Assembly: GCA_023404955.1 (NCBI GenBank)
Contig: JAEXZY010000152.1
Span: 1 to 64,000 of the forward strand
DNA from: Actinomycetes bacterium
GTDB lineage: Bacteria > Actinomycetota > Actinomycetes > Mycobacteriales > Mycobacteriaceae
DNA length: 64,000 nt
Direction of reading: 5' to 3'
Within the stretch, counting starts at the first letter, position 1. The number at the start of each line of letters is the position of its first letter. The notes below the pieces were generated by a model, which was given only the letters and a program-made list of their open reading frames with translations, ran no database searches and had not been told where the DNA came from. Of this stretch, positions 1 through 8,859 are shown piece after piece. The position numbers and the translations under genes were made by a program.

Positions 1-27
1 TTTAAGTCTTTGTAAGCCAAAATTATT

Positions 28-55
28 CGCCCGCCCGGTATTCACCGGGGGGGCG
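28..55. terminator. GC-rich hairpin terminator
   Basis: An inverted repeat has 11-nt arms (28-38 and 45-55), one G-G mismatch and a six-base loop TATTCA. On the plus strand it is followed by TTTCT. It lies immediately downstream of the minus-strand nitrilase gene, so it could end that transcript and also one arriving from the left. The T-tract is on the plus side, so the plus direction is the better intrinsic terminator. Confidence 0.6.
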
Positions 56-59
56 TTTC

Positions 60-926
60 TCATTGCGGCGTCCACGTCGCCGGGTCGATCCTGCCGCCGT
101 ACACCGGCAGCTCGATCGGCACATCGGTCTCGGTGAAGGGTGACCACGGCCGGGTCACCCCTGCTGTGCCGTGGCGCCGGGTGCGGCCCACCTCGTCGAG
201 GTCGATGGTCGCCGCGAGCACAGTCGGCTCGGCGCCCACCGCCGCGGCGAGAATGCGCCCCTGCGGGTCGACCAGCAGGCTGCGCCCCTGTCCGCGCGGC
301 GTCGCCGCGTTCACGCTGGCGACGAACACCTGGTTCACGATCGCGTTCGCCTGCACCAGCACGACCTCCTGCGCACGGTCCGCCGTCGGCGTCAGCACGA
401 CGTTCAGCAGGAGTTCGGCGCCCATCCAGGACAGCTGGCGCGACACTTCGGGGAACCACGCGTCGTAGCAGACCGTCAGCCCCACGATCCCCTGCCCAAC
501 AGGCAGGGTGACGAACTCCCGGCCGGGCTCAGTCGTTTCGACGGGTCGCCACGGGAAGGCCTTGCGGTAGGCGGCCACCAGCTCACCGGTCGGTGCGAAC
601 ACCACCATCGTGTTGTGGATACGGCCGTCGTCGGTGCGCTCCAGGATGCTGCCGGGCACCACCCACACACCGAGCTCGCGGGCCAACGCGCTGACGGCGC
701 GGCACAGCTGTCCGTCGAGCGGTTCGGCATGTCGCTCCGTGCTCGCCGGGTCCCACGGGTCCCAGTCCCCGAGCAGATGTTGCTCGGGGAAGACGAACAG
801 CGACGTGGCCGGATACTGGCGCGTCAGCAGCCGCAGGTCACGGCCGAAGTCGTCGACGGTCTTCGCGGCGTCGTGCTGGACCAGGGCCAGCGACAGTTCT
901 CGGGACATGGCATCCATTGTCGTCAT
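60..926 (-). CDS. carbon-nitrogen hydrolase (nitrilase superfamily)
   Basis: A 288-residue enzyme of the nitrilase/amidase superfamily, expected to hydrolyse a non-peptide C-N bond (amide, carbamoyl or nitrile) in the cytoplasm. The catalytic triad is visible: Glu48 in FPEQH, Lys122 in YRKAFPW and Cys153 in VCYDAWFPE. The length suits a stand-alone single-domain member. Alternative ATG starts lie at residues 4 and 7; the last (908) begins right before the first beta strand and could be the true start. The divergent SDR gene starts 48 bp away. The substrate cannot be told from sequence. Confidence 0.85.
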   Translation of the reverse strand: MTTMDAMSRELSLALVQHDAAKTVDDFGRDLRLLTRQYPATSLFVFPEQHLLGDWDPWDPASTERHAEPLDGQLCRAVSALARELGVWVVPGSILERTDDGRIHNTMVVFAPTGELVAAYRKAFPWRPVETTEPGREFVTLPVGQGIVGLTVCYDAWFPEVSRQLSWMGAELLLNVVLTPTADRAQEVVLVQANAIVNQVFVASVNAATPRGQGRSLLVDPQGRILAAAVGAEPTVLAATIDLDEVGRTRRHGTAGVTRPWSPFTETDVPIELPVYGGRIDPATWTPQ

Positions 927-974
927 GACGGCAGCTGCGGTTTCGAACCCCGATTAAGCGGCAATCTGCCCGGC

Positions 975-1958
975 ATGGCTGTGCGCGTCGGCGTGACGGG
1001 ACCCACCGGGGAGATCGGCAAGGCCGCGATCGCGGCACTCGAGGACCATCCCGATGTCGAGGCGATCGTCGGCATGGCGCGGCGCCCGTTCGATCCCGCG
1101 GCCGAGCACTGGACCAAGACCACCTACCGCCAGGGTGACATCCTCGACCGCGACGCGGTCGACGCTCTCGTCGCCGACGTCGACGTCGTCGTCCACCTGG
1201 CCTTCATCATCATGGGCAGCCGCAGCGAGAGCGCCCGCGTCAATCTGGCCGGCACCCGCAACGTGTTCGAGGCGACCGTGGCCGCAGCCCGCCCCGGCCG
1301 CCTCGTCTACACGTCCTCGGTCGCCGCCTACGGCTACCACGCCGACAACCCGGTGCCGATCACCGAGGACGTCGCGCCCCGCGGCTCGGAAGAGCACTAT
1401 TACTCCGAGCAGAAGGCCGCGTGCGAGGCCGCGCTGACCGAGATCACGGCGGGCTCGGATCTCGGGGTCTACGTGCTGCGGCCCTGCATCGTCGCCGGCC
1501 CGCACGCGCCCGCCCTCGCCGACGCGATGCCGTGGAACAAGCTGCCCGGACCGGTCCGGCGCATCACGGCGGCCCTGCCCGTGCTACGCCCGTTTCCCGA
1601 TCCCGGCACCCCGCTGCAGCTCGTGCACCACGACGACGTCGCCGCAGCCATCGCGCTGGCGGTGACCACGAAAACCGCCCCTCCCGGGGCCTACAACATC
1701 GCCGGCGACGGCGTGGTGTCGATGTCGCAGGTCGGCGACGCGTTCGGCGCGCTGCCGATCAGAGTCCCCCGCGCCGCGGCCGTCGTCACGTCCGAAGTCC
1801 TGTCCGCGCTGCCCTTCGTGCCGTCGGCGCTGGAGTGGCTGCACGCCGGGCGAACGTCGGTGGTGATGGACACCGAGAAGGCGAAGGCCGAGCTGGGGTG
1901 GCGTCCCCGCTACACCACGGCGGAGACCCTGGAGGCGCTCGCCAGCACGCTGCGCTGA
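975..1958 (+). CDS. NAD-dependent epimerase/dehydratase (extended SDR)
   Basis: A 327-residue extended short-chain dehydrogenase/reductase. The N-terminal Rossmann motif is G9-P-T-G12-E-I-G15. The catalytic pair Tyr143-x3-Lys147 lies in YYSEQK, preceded by the usual TSSVAAYG serine region. The reading frame stays open far upstream across the antisense nitrilase gene, but ATG 975 is chosen because the conserved Rossmann strand begins right after it. The family covers sugar-nucleotide epimerases, 3-beta-hydroxysteroid dehydrogenases and many oxidoreductases of unknown substrate, so only the cofactor and fold are firm. Confidence 0.85.
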   Translation: MAVRVGVTGPTGEIGKAAIAALEDHPDVEAIVGMARRPFDPAAEHWTKTTYRQGDILDRDAVDALVADVDVVVHLAFIIMGSRSESARVNLAGTRNVFEATVAAARPGRLVYTSSVAAYGYHADNPVPITEDVAPRGSEEHYYSEQKAACEAALTEITAGSDLGVYVLRPCIVAGPHAPALADAMPWNKLPGPVRRITAALPVLRPFPDPGTPLQLVHHDDVAAAIALAVTTKTAPPGAYNIAGDGVVSMSQVGDAFGALPIRVPRAAAVVTSEVLSALPFVPSALEWLHAGRTSVVMDTEKAKAELGWRPRYTTAETLEALASTLR

Positions 1959-2014
1959 TCTTCCTCACAGCTGGATCTGGTGTCGAACAAAGCCGCTGCG
2001 GGTAGAACCGAGCG

Positions 2015-4207
2015 GTGACAGATGTAGCCGAGAAGGTGAGCCCTCCCGAGCAGATGGATGTCCGCTCGCGCAATCTGGTGTTCACCGCAGTCGTCCTCGG
2101 CATGTTGCTGGCCGCGCTCGATCAGACGATCGTCGCGACCGCGCTGCCGACCGTCGTCGCCGACCTCGGCGGTGCCGGCCACCAGGCCTGGGTGGTCACC
2201 AGCTATCTGCTCGCGTCGACGATCGTCACCGCGGTGGTGGGCAAGCTCGGCGACATCTTCGGGCGCAAGCGGGTCTTCCAGGTCGCGGTGCTGCTGTTCC
2301 TGGTCGGGTCGGTGCTGTGCGGGCTGGCGCAGTCCATGGGGATGCTCGTCGCGTCGCGCGCGCTGCAGGGTCTGGGCGGCGGCGCGATCACGGTGACCGC
2401 GGTGGCGGTCATCGGTGAGGTCATCCCGCTTCGCGAACGCGGTCGCTACCAGGGCGCCCTGGGCGCGGTGTTCGGCGTCACGACAGTCATCGGCCCCCTG
2501 CTGGGCGGCCTGTTCACCGACCACCTGACCTGGCGCTGGGCCTTTTGGATCAACGTTCCCGTGGCGGTGGTGGTGCTCGGCATCGCGGCGGTCGCGATCC
2601 CCGAACTCGCACGCACCGCGCGGCCGGTACTCGACTACGCAGGCATCGTGCTGGTCGGCCTCGGTGCGGCCGGGCTGACGCTGGCGACCAGCTGGGGCGG
2701 TACCACCTATCCGTGGGGATCGGTGACGATCATCGGCCTGTTCGTGGTGTCGGTGGCGGTGCTGGTCGCGTTCGTCTTCGTCGAACGGCGCGCCGCAGAA
2801 CCGATTCTGCCGATCCGGCTGTTCGGCAATCCGGTGTTCACGGTGTGCTGCGTGCTGTCGTTCGTGGTCGGCTTCGCGATGCTGGGCGCGTTGACGTTCC
2901 TGCCGACGTTCATGCAGTTCGTGGACGGGGTGTCGGCGACGCAGTCGGGGTTGCGGACCCTGCCGATGGTGCTGGGTCTGCTGGTCACCTCACTGAGCAG
3001 CGGTGTGATCGTGGGCCGGACCGGCCGCTACAAGATCTTCCCGATCGCGGGCACCGCGATCATGGCGCTGGGTTTCGTGCTGCTGTCCCGCATGGATGCC
3101 GACACGTCGACGCTGGTGGAGTCGCTGTACCTGCTCGTGCTGGGTGCGGGCATCGGGCTGAGCATGCAGGTGCTGGTGCTGGTGGTGCAGAACACCGTCG
3201 ACTTCACCGACCTGGGCGTCGCCACCTCGGGCGTCACGTTCTTCCGGACCATCGGCAGCTCTTTCGGAGCGGCGATCTTCGGCTCGTTGTTCGCCAACTT
3301 CCTCGACGACCGGTTGCCCGCGGCGATGGCGCGCAGCGGGGCGCCGCCCGAGGCTGCGACCTCCCCGCAGGCGTTGCACCGACTGCCCCAGGAGGTGGCC
3401 GGCCCGATCATCGACGCCTATGCGGATTCGCTGAGTCGCGTGTTCTTGTTCGCGGCGCCGTTCGCTGTGGTCGGACTGGTGCTTGCCCTGTTCCTGAAGC
3501 AGGTGCCGCTGCGCGACGCCGCCGCGGCGGGCAGCACCGACATGGGCGAGGGCTTCGGCATGCCGACGACCGCGACGCCGGAGAAGCTGCTCGAGGTCGC
3601 GGTGGGCCGGTTGCTGCAGCGCAGCCACGGCGTGGATCTCGACGCGGTGGCCCGGGCGGCGCGCAGCCGCCTCGACGTGCCCCGGCTCTGGGCGACGATG
3701 CAGGTGTACCGGTACGCCGCAGCGACGGGCGCGGCTCACCTGGAGGACATCGCCGAGGAGCGGCGCGTGCCACCCCAGATCCTCGAGCCCACGTTCAATC
3801 GGCTCGTGGCCGACGGCGTCGCCACCCGCGTCGGCGACGCGTATTCGCTGACTGCCGCCGGCGCGGCCGAGGTGAACAGCGCGCGCGACGTCATCGCGTC
3901 GTGGATCACCGACATGCTCGCCCAGTCGCCGGAGTTCGAGGGCCGTCCCGATCGCCTGCAGGTGCAAGGGGCGTTGGATCGCCTCGCCCGCAGCGTGCTG
4001 CTGGAGCGACAATCCCCGCGGGCGGAGACGCGCCCGATGAAGTTGGGCTCACCCCCGCGACCTCCGGTGTCCGATCTGCAGACCACCCGGATGCGCGCCC
4101 TGTCCGCACCGCCGGTGGTGGAGCCGCCGACGCGGCCGTTCCGGTCCCACGCGACGATGCAGACTCGTCCGCCCGTCCGCCATCCGGACCGTGGTCCGCT
4201 CCGTTAG
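2015..4207 (+). CDS. DHA2-family MFS drug efflux transporter with C-terminal winged-helix-like domain
   Basis: A 730-residue proton-driven exporter of the EmrB/QacA (14-helix, DHA2) type. The first helix holds the family motif around LDQTIVATALPT, and the loop 2-3 motif GKLGDIFGRKRVF and motif-C-like GLGGGAI are present. The membrane part ends near residue 500. The remaining 230 residues are soluble: a segment resembling a winged helix (about residues 560-640, with LEDIAEERRVPPQILEPT and RVGDAYSLTAAG), then a proline/arginine-rich tail. Translation starts at GTG; no strong ribosome site is visible. The following DoxX gene starts 9 bp after the stop, so the two are probably co-transcribed. The exported substrate is unknown. 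Confidence 0.88.
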   Translation: MTDVAEKVSPPEQMDVRSRNLVFTAVVLGMLLAALDQTIVATALPTVVADLGGAGHQAWVVTSYLLASTIVTAVVGKLGDIFGRKRVFQVAVLLFLVGSVLCGLAQSMGMLVASRALQGLGGGAITVTAVAVIGEVIPLRERGRYQGALGAVFGVTTVIGPLLGGLFTDHLTWRWAFWINVPVAVVVLGIAAVAIPELARTARPVLDYAGIVLVGLGAAGLTLATSWGGTTYPWGSVTIIGLFVVSVAVLVAFVFVERRAAEPILPIRLFGNPVFTVCCVLSFVVGFAMLGALTFLPTFMQFVDGVSATQSGLRTLPMVLGLLVTSLSSGVIVGRTGRYKIFPIAGTAIMALGFVLLSRMDADTSTLVESLYLLVLGAGIGLSMQVLVLVVQNTVDFTDLGVATSGVTFFRTIGSSFGAAIFGSLFANFLDDRLPAAMARSGAPPEAATSPQALHRLPQEVAGPIIDAYADSLSRVFLFAAPFAVVGLVLALFLKQVPLRDAAAAGSTDMGEGFGMPTTATPEKLLEVAVGRLLQRSHGVDLDAVARAARSRLDVPRLWATMQVYRYAAATGAAHLEDIAEERRVPPQILEPTFNRLVADGVATRVGDAYSLTAAGAAEVNSARDVIASWITDMLAQSPEFEGRPDRLQVQGALDRLARSVLLERQSPRAETRPMKLGSPPRPPVSDLQTTRMRALSAPPVVEPPTRPFRSHATMQTRPPVRHPDRGPLR

Positions 4208-4216
4208 TCTGCATGT

Positions 4217-4666
4217 ATGACGCAACGTCTCGACGCCCGGCTCTCCGCGTACTCCTCCCCCGTTCTCAGCATCTTCCGCATCGTGACCGGCGTGGTGTTG
4301 CTGCTACACGGCACGATGAAGGTCTTCGGGTGGCCACTGGGCACAGCGGTCCCGGCCGGCACGTGGCCCTTCTGGTTCGCCGGCGTCATCGAGATCATCC
4401 TCGGGGCGTTGATCACGGTCGGGTTCTTCACCCGCATCGCCGCGTTCATCGCCTCCGGCGAGATGGCCGTCGCGTACTTCTGGCAGCACTGGGCGCTCTT
4501 CAGTGGCCAGCCCGCGAGCTTCTGGCCGTTCGATCCGCAGATGGGCGGTAACGGAGGTGAGCTCGCGGTGCTGCTGTGCTTCGCGTTCTTGCTGTTGGCA
4601 ACGACCGGCGCGGGCGCCTGGTCGGTGGACGGGCGACGGCGGGGCACAGTCGTCACGCGGCGCTGA
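4217..4666 (+). CDS. DoxX family membrane protein
   Basis: A 149-residue integral membrane protein with four hydrophobic segments, the size and pattern of the DoxX family. The first helix region contains the typical RIVTGVVLLLHGTMKVFG signature, followed by a G-P-A-rich stretch and a helix that includes the ALITVGFFTRIAAF segment. Mycobacterial DoxX proteins have been linked to membrane-associated redox stress complexes, but the biochemical role is unsettled. It follows the MFS gene by 9 bp and is probably in the same operon. Confidence 0.85.
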   Translation: MTQRLDARLSAYSSPVLSIFRIVTGVVLLLHGTMKVFGWPLGTAVPAGTWPFWFAGVIEIILGALITVGFFTRIAAFIASGEMAVAYFWQHWALFSGQPASFWPFDPQMGGNGGELAVLLCFAFLLLATTGAGAWSVDGRRRGTVVTRR

Positions 4667-4826
4667 CGTCGGCTTTACTCCTCACCGCGTCCTGCTAGCG
4701 AACAGCGGTGGCATCCGAGTTTGCAGACACGGGTAAAAGATTCGCTGAACGACACTCTTTTTCGTTGCTGAGGTCCCTAGGATGACCCGATATTGACCGT
4801 GTTGGCAATTGTCGGGGGGTATCACT

Positions 4827-7322
4827 GTGGGGTCTTCGTCCAAGCACATCGGCAGGATCGGCGCGTTGGCGTTCGCGCTCGGGGTCGGCATCGGGATCGG
4901 CGCCACTCCGGGCGTCGCCTGGGCCGACGATTCTGGTGACAGCACGCCGTCGGTGAGCTCCAGCGCGAACACGACACCGTCGGTAGCCAAGGACACGAAG
5001 GCCGACGAGCAGAAGCCCGCCCGGAAGTCGAAGAGAGCTGCGAGGGCCGACACCGGCACCGACACCGACACCGACAAGCCGTCCCGGCACCGTCCGCTGC
5101 GCACCGTCCGCGAGGACAAGCCCGCGAAGCCCGCGACGGTCGAGCGCACCCGCGTCCGCGAGACCGACCCGGACGACGACGCCGACTCCACGCCGGCGGT
5201 CAGCCCGGCGCCGGCGCAGCTCGTCTCCCCCGTCGCAGAGGTGCACGCCCCGACCGTCGTGAACGTCGACAACCCGGTGGACGACGCCACCGAATCGCCG
5301 CGTGCGATCGCCCGCGTCCGGTTCACCGCGTTGCTGTCGGATCTGCTGACACCCAAGGACGCGCCGGTCGCCCCGGTGGCGTCACCGGCGATGTGGGTGC
5401 TGGCCGCGGCCGCCCGGCGTCAACTCGGAACCGCCGAGCAATCATTCGTCAACCCGCCCGACGGCAACGGGATCGTCACCGGCGAGGTCGTCGTCCCCGA
5501 CGCCGACTCCGCGGTGGCCAGCGCGCCCGGCAAGGGCACGGTCGTCGTGTCGGTCAACGGCGACACCGTGTCCTTCACCTACACCCCCACCAAGCAGGCC
5601 CGCCACGCCGCGGCCGCCGTGGGCGCCGATCCGGCGCTGAAGTCCGACAGCTTCGTGCTGACGGTCGTCGACGGCGCCGGCGACATCACCACGGTGCCGA
5701 TCACCGTCGAGATCGCACCGGCGAACGCCGCACCTGTCGTCTCCGTGTCGAAACCGCGCGTGTCACCGTTCGGTGACGCCGAGGTTCGCGTTTCTGTGCG
5801 CGTGCGCGACGCCGACGGGGATGCCTACACCTACGCGCTGTCGCCGACAGCCAAGGGCGGCACCGTCACCATCGACGAGGACGGTCACATCTCCTATGTG
5901 CCGACCGACGCGGCACGGCATGCCGCCGCGGGCGCCGACGCGACCGAAGCGGACAAGACGGACACCTTCGACGTGACCGTCACCGACGGCTACGGCGGTG
6001 TCACCATGGTGACCCTGACTGTGCCGATCAAGCCCGACAACATCGATCCCGACGTCAAAGTCCGCACCAGGACATCCCCGTTCAGCGCCACGGTGACCGG
6101 CGCGGTCATCGCGAGGGACCCCAACGGCGATCCGGTGAGCTACGAGGTCGGCGACACCAACAAGGGCGGCACCGTCGTGATCGACGAGCGAGGCCGGTTC
6201 ACTTACACGCCGTCCGCGGCGGCCCGCCACGCCGCAGCTGCCGACAACGCCTCGCAGCTGGACAAGCAGGACAGCTTCGTCATCACGGTCACCGACGATC
6301 ACGGCGGCGTCACCAAAACCCTTGTCACCGTTGCAGTCAAGCCCGCCAACGTGGCGCCCACGTCGGCGTCGGTCAAGAACGTGTTCACCAATCCGAACAC
6401 CGGCGTGGTGACCGGGGCGATCACCGCCGTCGACGCCGACGGCGACTCGTTCACCTACCGGTACACGTCGAAGACCCGCAAGGGCGAGGTCTCGGTCGCC
6501 GAGGACGGCACGTTCGTCTACACGCCCTCGGAAGCGGCACGGACACAGGCGAGTCGGCCGTTCGCGCCGCGCGGCGCCAAGATCGACAGCTTCCGCGTGA
6601 CCATCGACGACGGCCACGGCGGAACCACCGTGCTGACGGTGCGGGTGGGCATCGCCCCGCTGGGCGGGGACAACACCGCGCCAGTCGACGGCACGTTCAC
6701 CGCGGGTGCGCCGAATGTGTTCACCGGCAAGGTGTCCGGCACGGTGACGGCCACCGACCCCGACCAGGACCCGTTGTCCTACAGCGGAACCGGGTTGACG
6801 CCGAAGGGCAGTGTCATCGTCAACGCCGACGGCACGTTCACGTTCACTCCGAGCGATGCCGCGCGCCACCAGGCGGGCGCGGACAACGCGACCGAGCAGG
6901 ACAAGGTGGACACGTTCGTCGTCACCGCGTCCGACGGATTCGGCGGCACGCTGGCGATTCCGGTGACGGTGTCGATCAAGCCGTCGACGAACCGCGCGCC
7001 GTCGCAGCTGTCCTACACCGCCGCCACCGACGAGGCGACAGGTCTGGTGAGCGGGCAGGTGAGCGCCAAGGATGCCGACGGCGACCTGCTCACCTACCGG
7101 GGCACCACCGTGACGGACAAGGGCAGTGTGGTCGTCACCAGTGGCGGCGGATTCACCTATGTGCCCACCGACGCTGCGCGCGCGGCGGCCGGCGCACCGA
7201 AGGCTCCGCTGTCGGACAAGCGTGATGCGTTCGTGGTCACCGTCGACGACGGCCACGGTGGCACGTCGGACATCACGGTGCGGGTCACGATCGTGCCGAC
7301 GACGGTGAGCTCAGTCCTGTAG
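4827..7322 (+). CDS. secreted protein with six cadherin/VCBS-like repeats
   Basis: An 831-residue exported protein. A signal peptide (about residues 1-33) ends near GVAWADD. A low-complexity Asp/Thr/Lys/Arg-rich stretch (about 35-160) follows, then six tandem repeats of about 100 residues. Each repeat has an Asp-rich motif such as DADGD, a YTPT-x-AAR segment and an end of the type DSFxVTVxDGHGG-TxxVxVxIxP. This is the pattern of Ig-like VCBS/cadherin-like domains, which often bind calcium or form surface stalks. GTG 4827 is preferred over TTG 4809 because GGGGGG sits 7 bases upstream. No anchor or catalytic domain was seen. The 3' end overlaps the convergent LLM gene by 12 bp. Confidence 0.75.
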   Translation: MGSSSKHIGRIGALAFALGVGIGIGATPGVAWADDSGDSTPSVSSSANTTPSVAKDTKADEQKPARKSKRAARADTGTDTDTDKPSRHRPLRTVREDKPAKPATVERTRVRETDPDDDADSTPAVSPAPAQLVSPVAEVHAPTVVNVDNPVDDATESPRAIARVRFTALLSDLLTPKDAPVAPVASPAMWVLAAAARRQLGTAEQSFVNPPDGNGIVTGEVVVPDADSAVASAPGKGTVVVSVNGDTVSFTYTPTKQARHAAAAVGADPALKSDSFVLTVVDGAGDITTVPITVEIAPANAAPVVSVSKPRVSPFGDAEVRVSVRVRDADGDAYTYALSPTAKGGTVTIDEDGHISYVPTDAARHAAAGADATEADKTDTFDVTVTDGYGGVTMVTLTVPIKPDNIDPDVKVRTRTSPFSATVTGAVIARDPNGDPVSYEVGDTNKGGTVVIDERGRFTYTPSAAARHAAAADNASQLDKQDSFVITVTDDHGGVTKTLVTVAVKPANVAPTSASVKNVFTNPNTGVVTGAITAVDADGDSFTYRYTSKTRKGEVSVAEDGTFVYTPSEAARTQASRPFAPRGAKIDSFRVTIDDGHGGTTVLTVRVGIAPLGGDNTAPVDGTFTAGAPNVFTGKVSGTVTATDPDQDPLSYSGTGLTPKGSVIVNADGTFTFTPSDAARHQAGADNATEQDKVDTFVVTASDGFGGTLAIPVTVSIKPSTNRAPSQLSYTAATDEATGLVSGQVSAKDADGDLLTYRGTTVTDKGSVVVTSGGGFTYVPTDAARAAAGAPKAPLSDKRDAFVVTVDDGHGGTSDITVRVTIVPTTVSSVL

Positions 7323-8171
7323 CCCCATGTCCGTGCGGAATCGGCGCATGCCGTCGATCTTCTGCTCGAGCGTGGCGTCCGGTCCGCTGTAGAACATCCA
7401 CGGCATCGTGATGATGCCGGTGACGCCGCCCTCCTCCGCGCGGACGTAGTGCTCCGGCAGAAACGCGTCGCTGAGCGGGGTGATCGCCTCGAAACCGGTC
7501 ATGTCCGAACCGTTTTCGGCGCGGATCCGCCGCAGCGTGGCGATCCGCTCGAGGGCCTGGTCGGTCGTGATCAGATCACCGATCCAGCCGTCGTGGCGGG
7601 CGGCGCGGCGCAACGCGATGTCGGACAGGCCGCCGACGTAGACCGGGATCGGCGGCGGCGTGGGCTCCATCTCCATCCGGGGTGCGGTGTAGAACTCACC
7701 GGAGTGCTCGGTCCAGCCGGGCGCCCACAGCGCCTTCATCAACTCGAGCATCTCGTCGGTGCGCTTGCCGCGCCGTTCGAACCGCTGCCCGAGCAGCTCG
7801 AATTCCTCACGGCACCAGCCCACTCCGATGCCGAGCTCGAGGCGTCCGCCGGCGAGCACCGCCGCGGTGCCGATCGCTTTGGCCGCCGAGTAGGGGTCTC
7901 GCATCGCGGGCAGATAGACCGTGGTGACGAAGCGCAGACGGGTGGTCAGCAGCGCGATGGCACCGATCATCACCCACGGGTCCGGCCAGTCGGTGAACGC
8001 TTCCCAGCGTCGGCTGCCGTCCTCCGTGTAGGGGTACGGCGTCTGCAGGGTCTCGAGGTTCACGACGTGGTCGGGAATGCCGATGCCGTCGTAGCCGAGT
8101 TCGTCTGCCGCGCGCGCGATTTCGATGGCGTCGGGCGTTTTCTGAAAGGCGATGGAGACATAGACCTTCAT
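7311..8171 (-). CDS. LLM-class (probably F420-dependent) oxidoreductase
   Basis: A 286-residue TIM-barrel oxidoreductase of the luciferase-like monooxygenase family. Features include GYDGIGIPDHV near the N-terminus, RLRFVTTVYLPAMRDP, a GGRLELGIGVGWCREEFE segment and the late PVYVGGLSD motif, all typical of mycobacterial F420-linked members. The start is set at ATG 8171, whose ATGA overlaps the stop of the upstream thioesterase; open frame upstream of it only mirrors that gene. The two are translationally coupled. The substrate is unknown; F420 rather than FMN is inferred from the mycobacterial subfamily. Confidence 0.82.
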   Translation of the reverse strand: MKVYVSIAFQKTPDAIEIARAADELGYDGIGIPDHVVNLETLQTPYPYTEDGSRRWEAFTDWPDPWVMIGAIALLTTRLRFVTTVYLPAMRDPYSAAKAIGTAAVLAGGRLELGIGVGWCREEFELLGQRFERRGKRTDEMLELMKALWAPGWTEHSGEFYTAPRMEMEPTPPPIPVYVGGLSDIALRRAARHDGWIGDLITTDQALERIATLRRIRAENGSDMTGFEAITPLSDAFLPEHYVRAEEGGVTGIITMPWMFYSGPDATLEQKIDGMRRFRTDMGLQD

Positions 8172-8800
8172 CAGCCGGCGTCTCGGGCCCACGCAGGCAG
8201 GATGAACACGCCCTCCGCCTCCACGGTCGCACCGTCGGCATCCTTGAGATACCCGCGGGCGAAGGTCTTGGCCCCTTCGACGCGCTCGACGAACCCTTCG
8301 GCCCGCACCGGCCCCAGCGGAGTTCCGCGCAGGTAGCGCAGGCTGATGGTGCCGGTGAATTTCGGCAGGTTCAGCCCCTGGCTGGCCACGTCTCCCAGAA
8401 GATGGTCGAGCACGAGCGCGCAGATGCCGCCGTGTACCCATCCCGGCGGGCCCTCGTAGGCGGGACCGAGGGTGAATTCGCTCCAGCAGCTCCCGTCGGG
8501 TTCTCGTTCGATCACCATCGGCGGCGCGATGGCATTCCGCAGCCCGACGGCGGGGTTGGCCCAGACGACGGCGTGGCCGGTCTCGGCGTGACGCAGTGTC
8601 GACCGACCGGTGCGCACGCGTTGCTCGAGCAGTGCGTGCGCCTCTTCCAGGTGCTCGAGGGCGAGCAGCACGGTGGCGTCGTCGACGTCGGTGTGGATGC
8701 CCACATCGATGAGTTCACGCAGCGCATCGGTCAGCGGGTCGAACCGCCGCCGCTGCTTCTCGTACTCCTCCGCGCTGATCACGTCGAACGTGAAGTCCAT
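8171..8800 (-). CDS. PaaI-type hotdog thioesterase
   Basis: A 209-residue protein whose C-terminal half is a hotdog-fold acyl-CoA thioesterase. It contains the PPGWVHGGICALVLDHLLG helix motif of PaaI/4HBT enzymes and ends with VEAEGVFILP. The N-terminal 70 or so residues form a charged helical extension. It is the first gene of a two-gene operon with the LLM oxidoreductase (4-bp ATGA overlap). Expected role: hydrolysis of an acyl-CoA thioester, possibly the product or precursor of the oxidoreductase step. The exact substrate is unknown. Confidence 0.82.
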   Translation of the reverse strand: MDFTFDVISAEEYEKQRRRFDPLTDALRELIDVGIHTDVDDATVLLALEHLEEAHALLEQRVRTGRSTLRHAETGHAVVWANPAVGLRNAIAPPMVIEREPDGSCWSEFTLGPAYEGPPGWVHGGICALVLDHLLGDVASQGLNLPKFTGTISLRYLRGTPLGPVRAEGFVERVEGAKTFARGYLKDADGATVEAEGVFILPAWARDAG

Positions 8801-8816
8801 CTATGTTTCTTAGCAC

Positions 8817-8828
8817 TGACAGCTGTCA
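8817..8828. promoter_or_regulatory. 12-bp palindrome upstream of the thioesterase gene
   Basis: TGACAGCTGTCA is a perfect palindrome 17 bp upstream of the thioesterase ATG. On the minus strand its outer part reads TTGACA, so it overlaps a possible -35 element. This arrangement suits a repressor operator, but no regulator gene lies next to it. Confidence 0.35.
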
Positions 8829-8859
8829 ACGCGGCGGCCGGGTTGCCCTCGCTCCGGTG

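Noticed and set aside
171..974. A long N-terminal extension of the SDR protein reading through the nitrilase gene.
   Set aside because: It is antisense to a clear enzyme, and the Rossmann motif starts directly after ATG 975.
4741..4826. A TAGGAT -10 box at 4778-4783 as promoter of the repeat protein.
   Set aside because: No -35 at a proper distance was found, so a single hexamer is not enough to call a promoter.
5763..7256. A 497-codon minus-strand frame opposite the repeat protein.
   Set aside because: It repeats only because the gene on the other strand repeats; it has no signal, start site or domain of its own.
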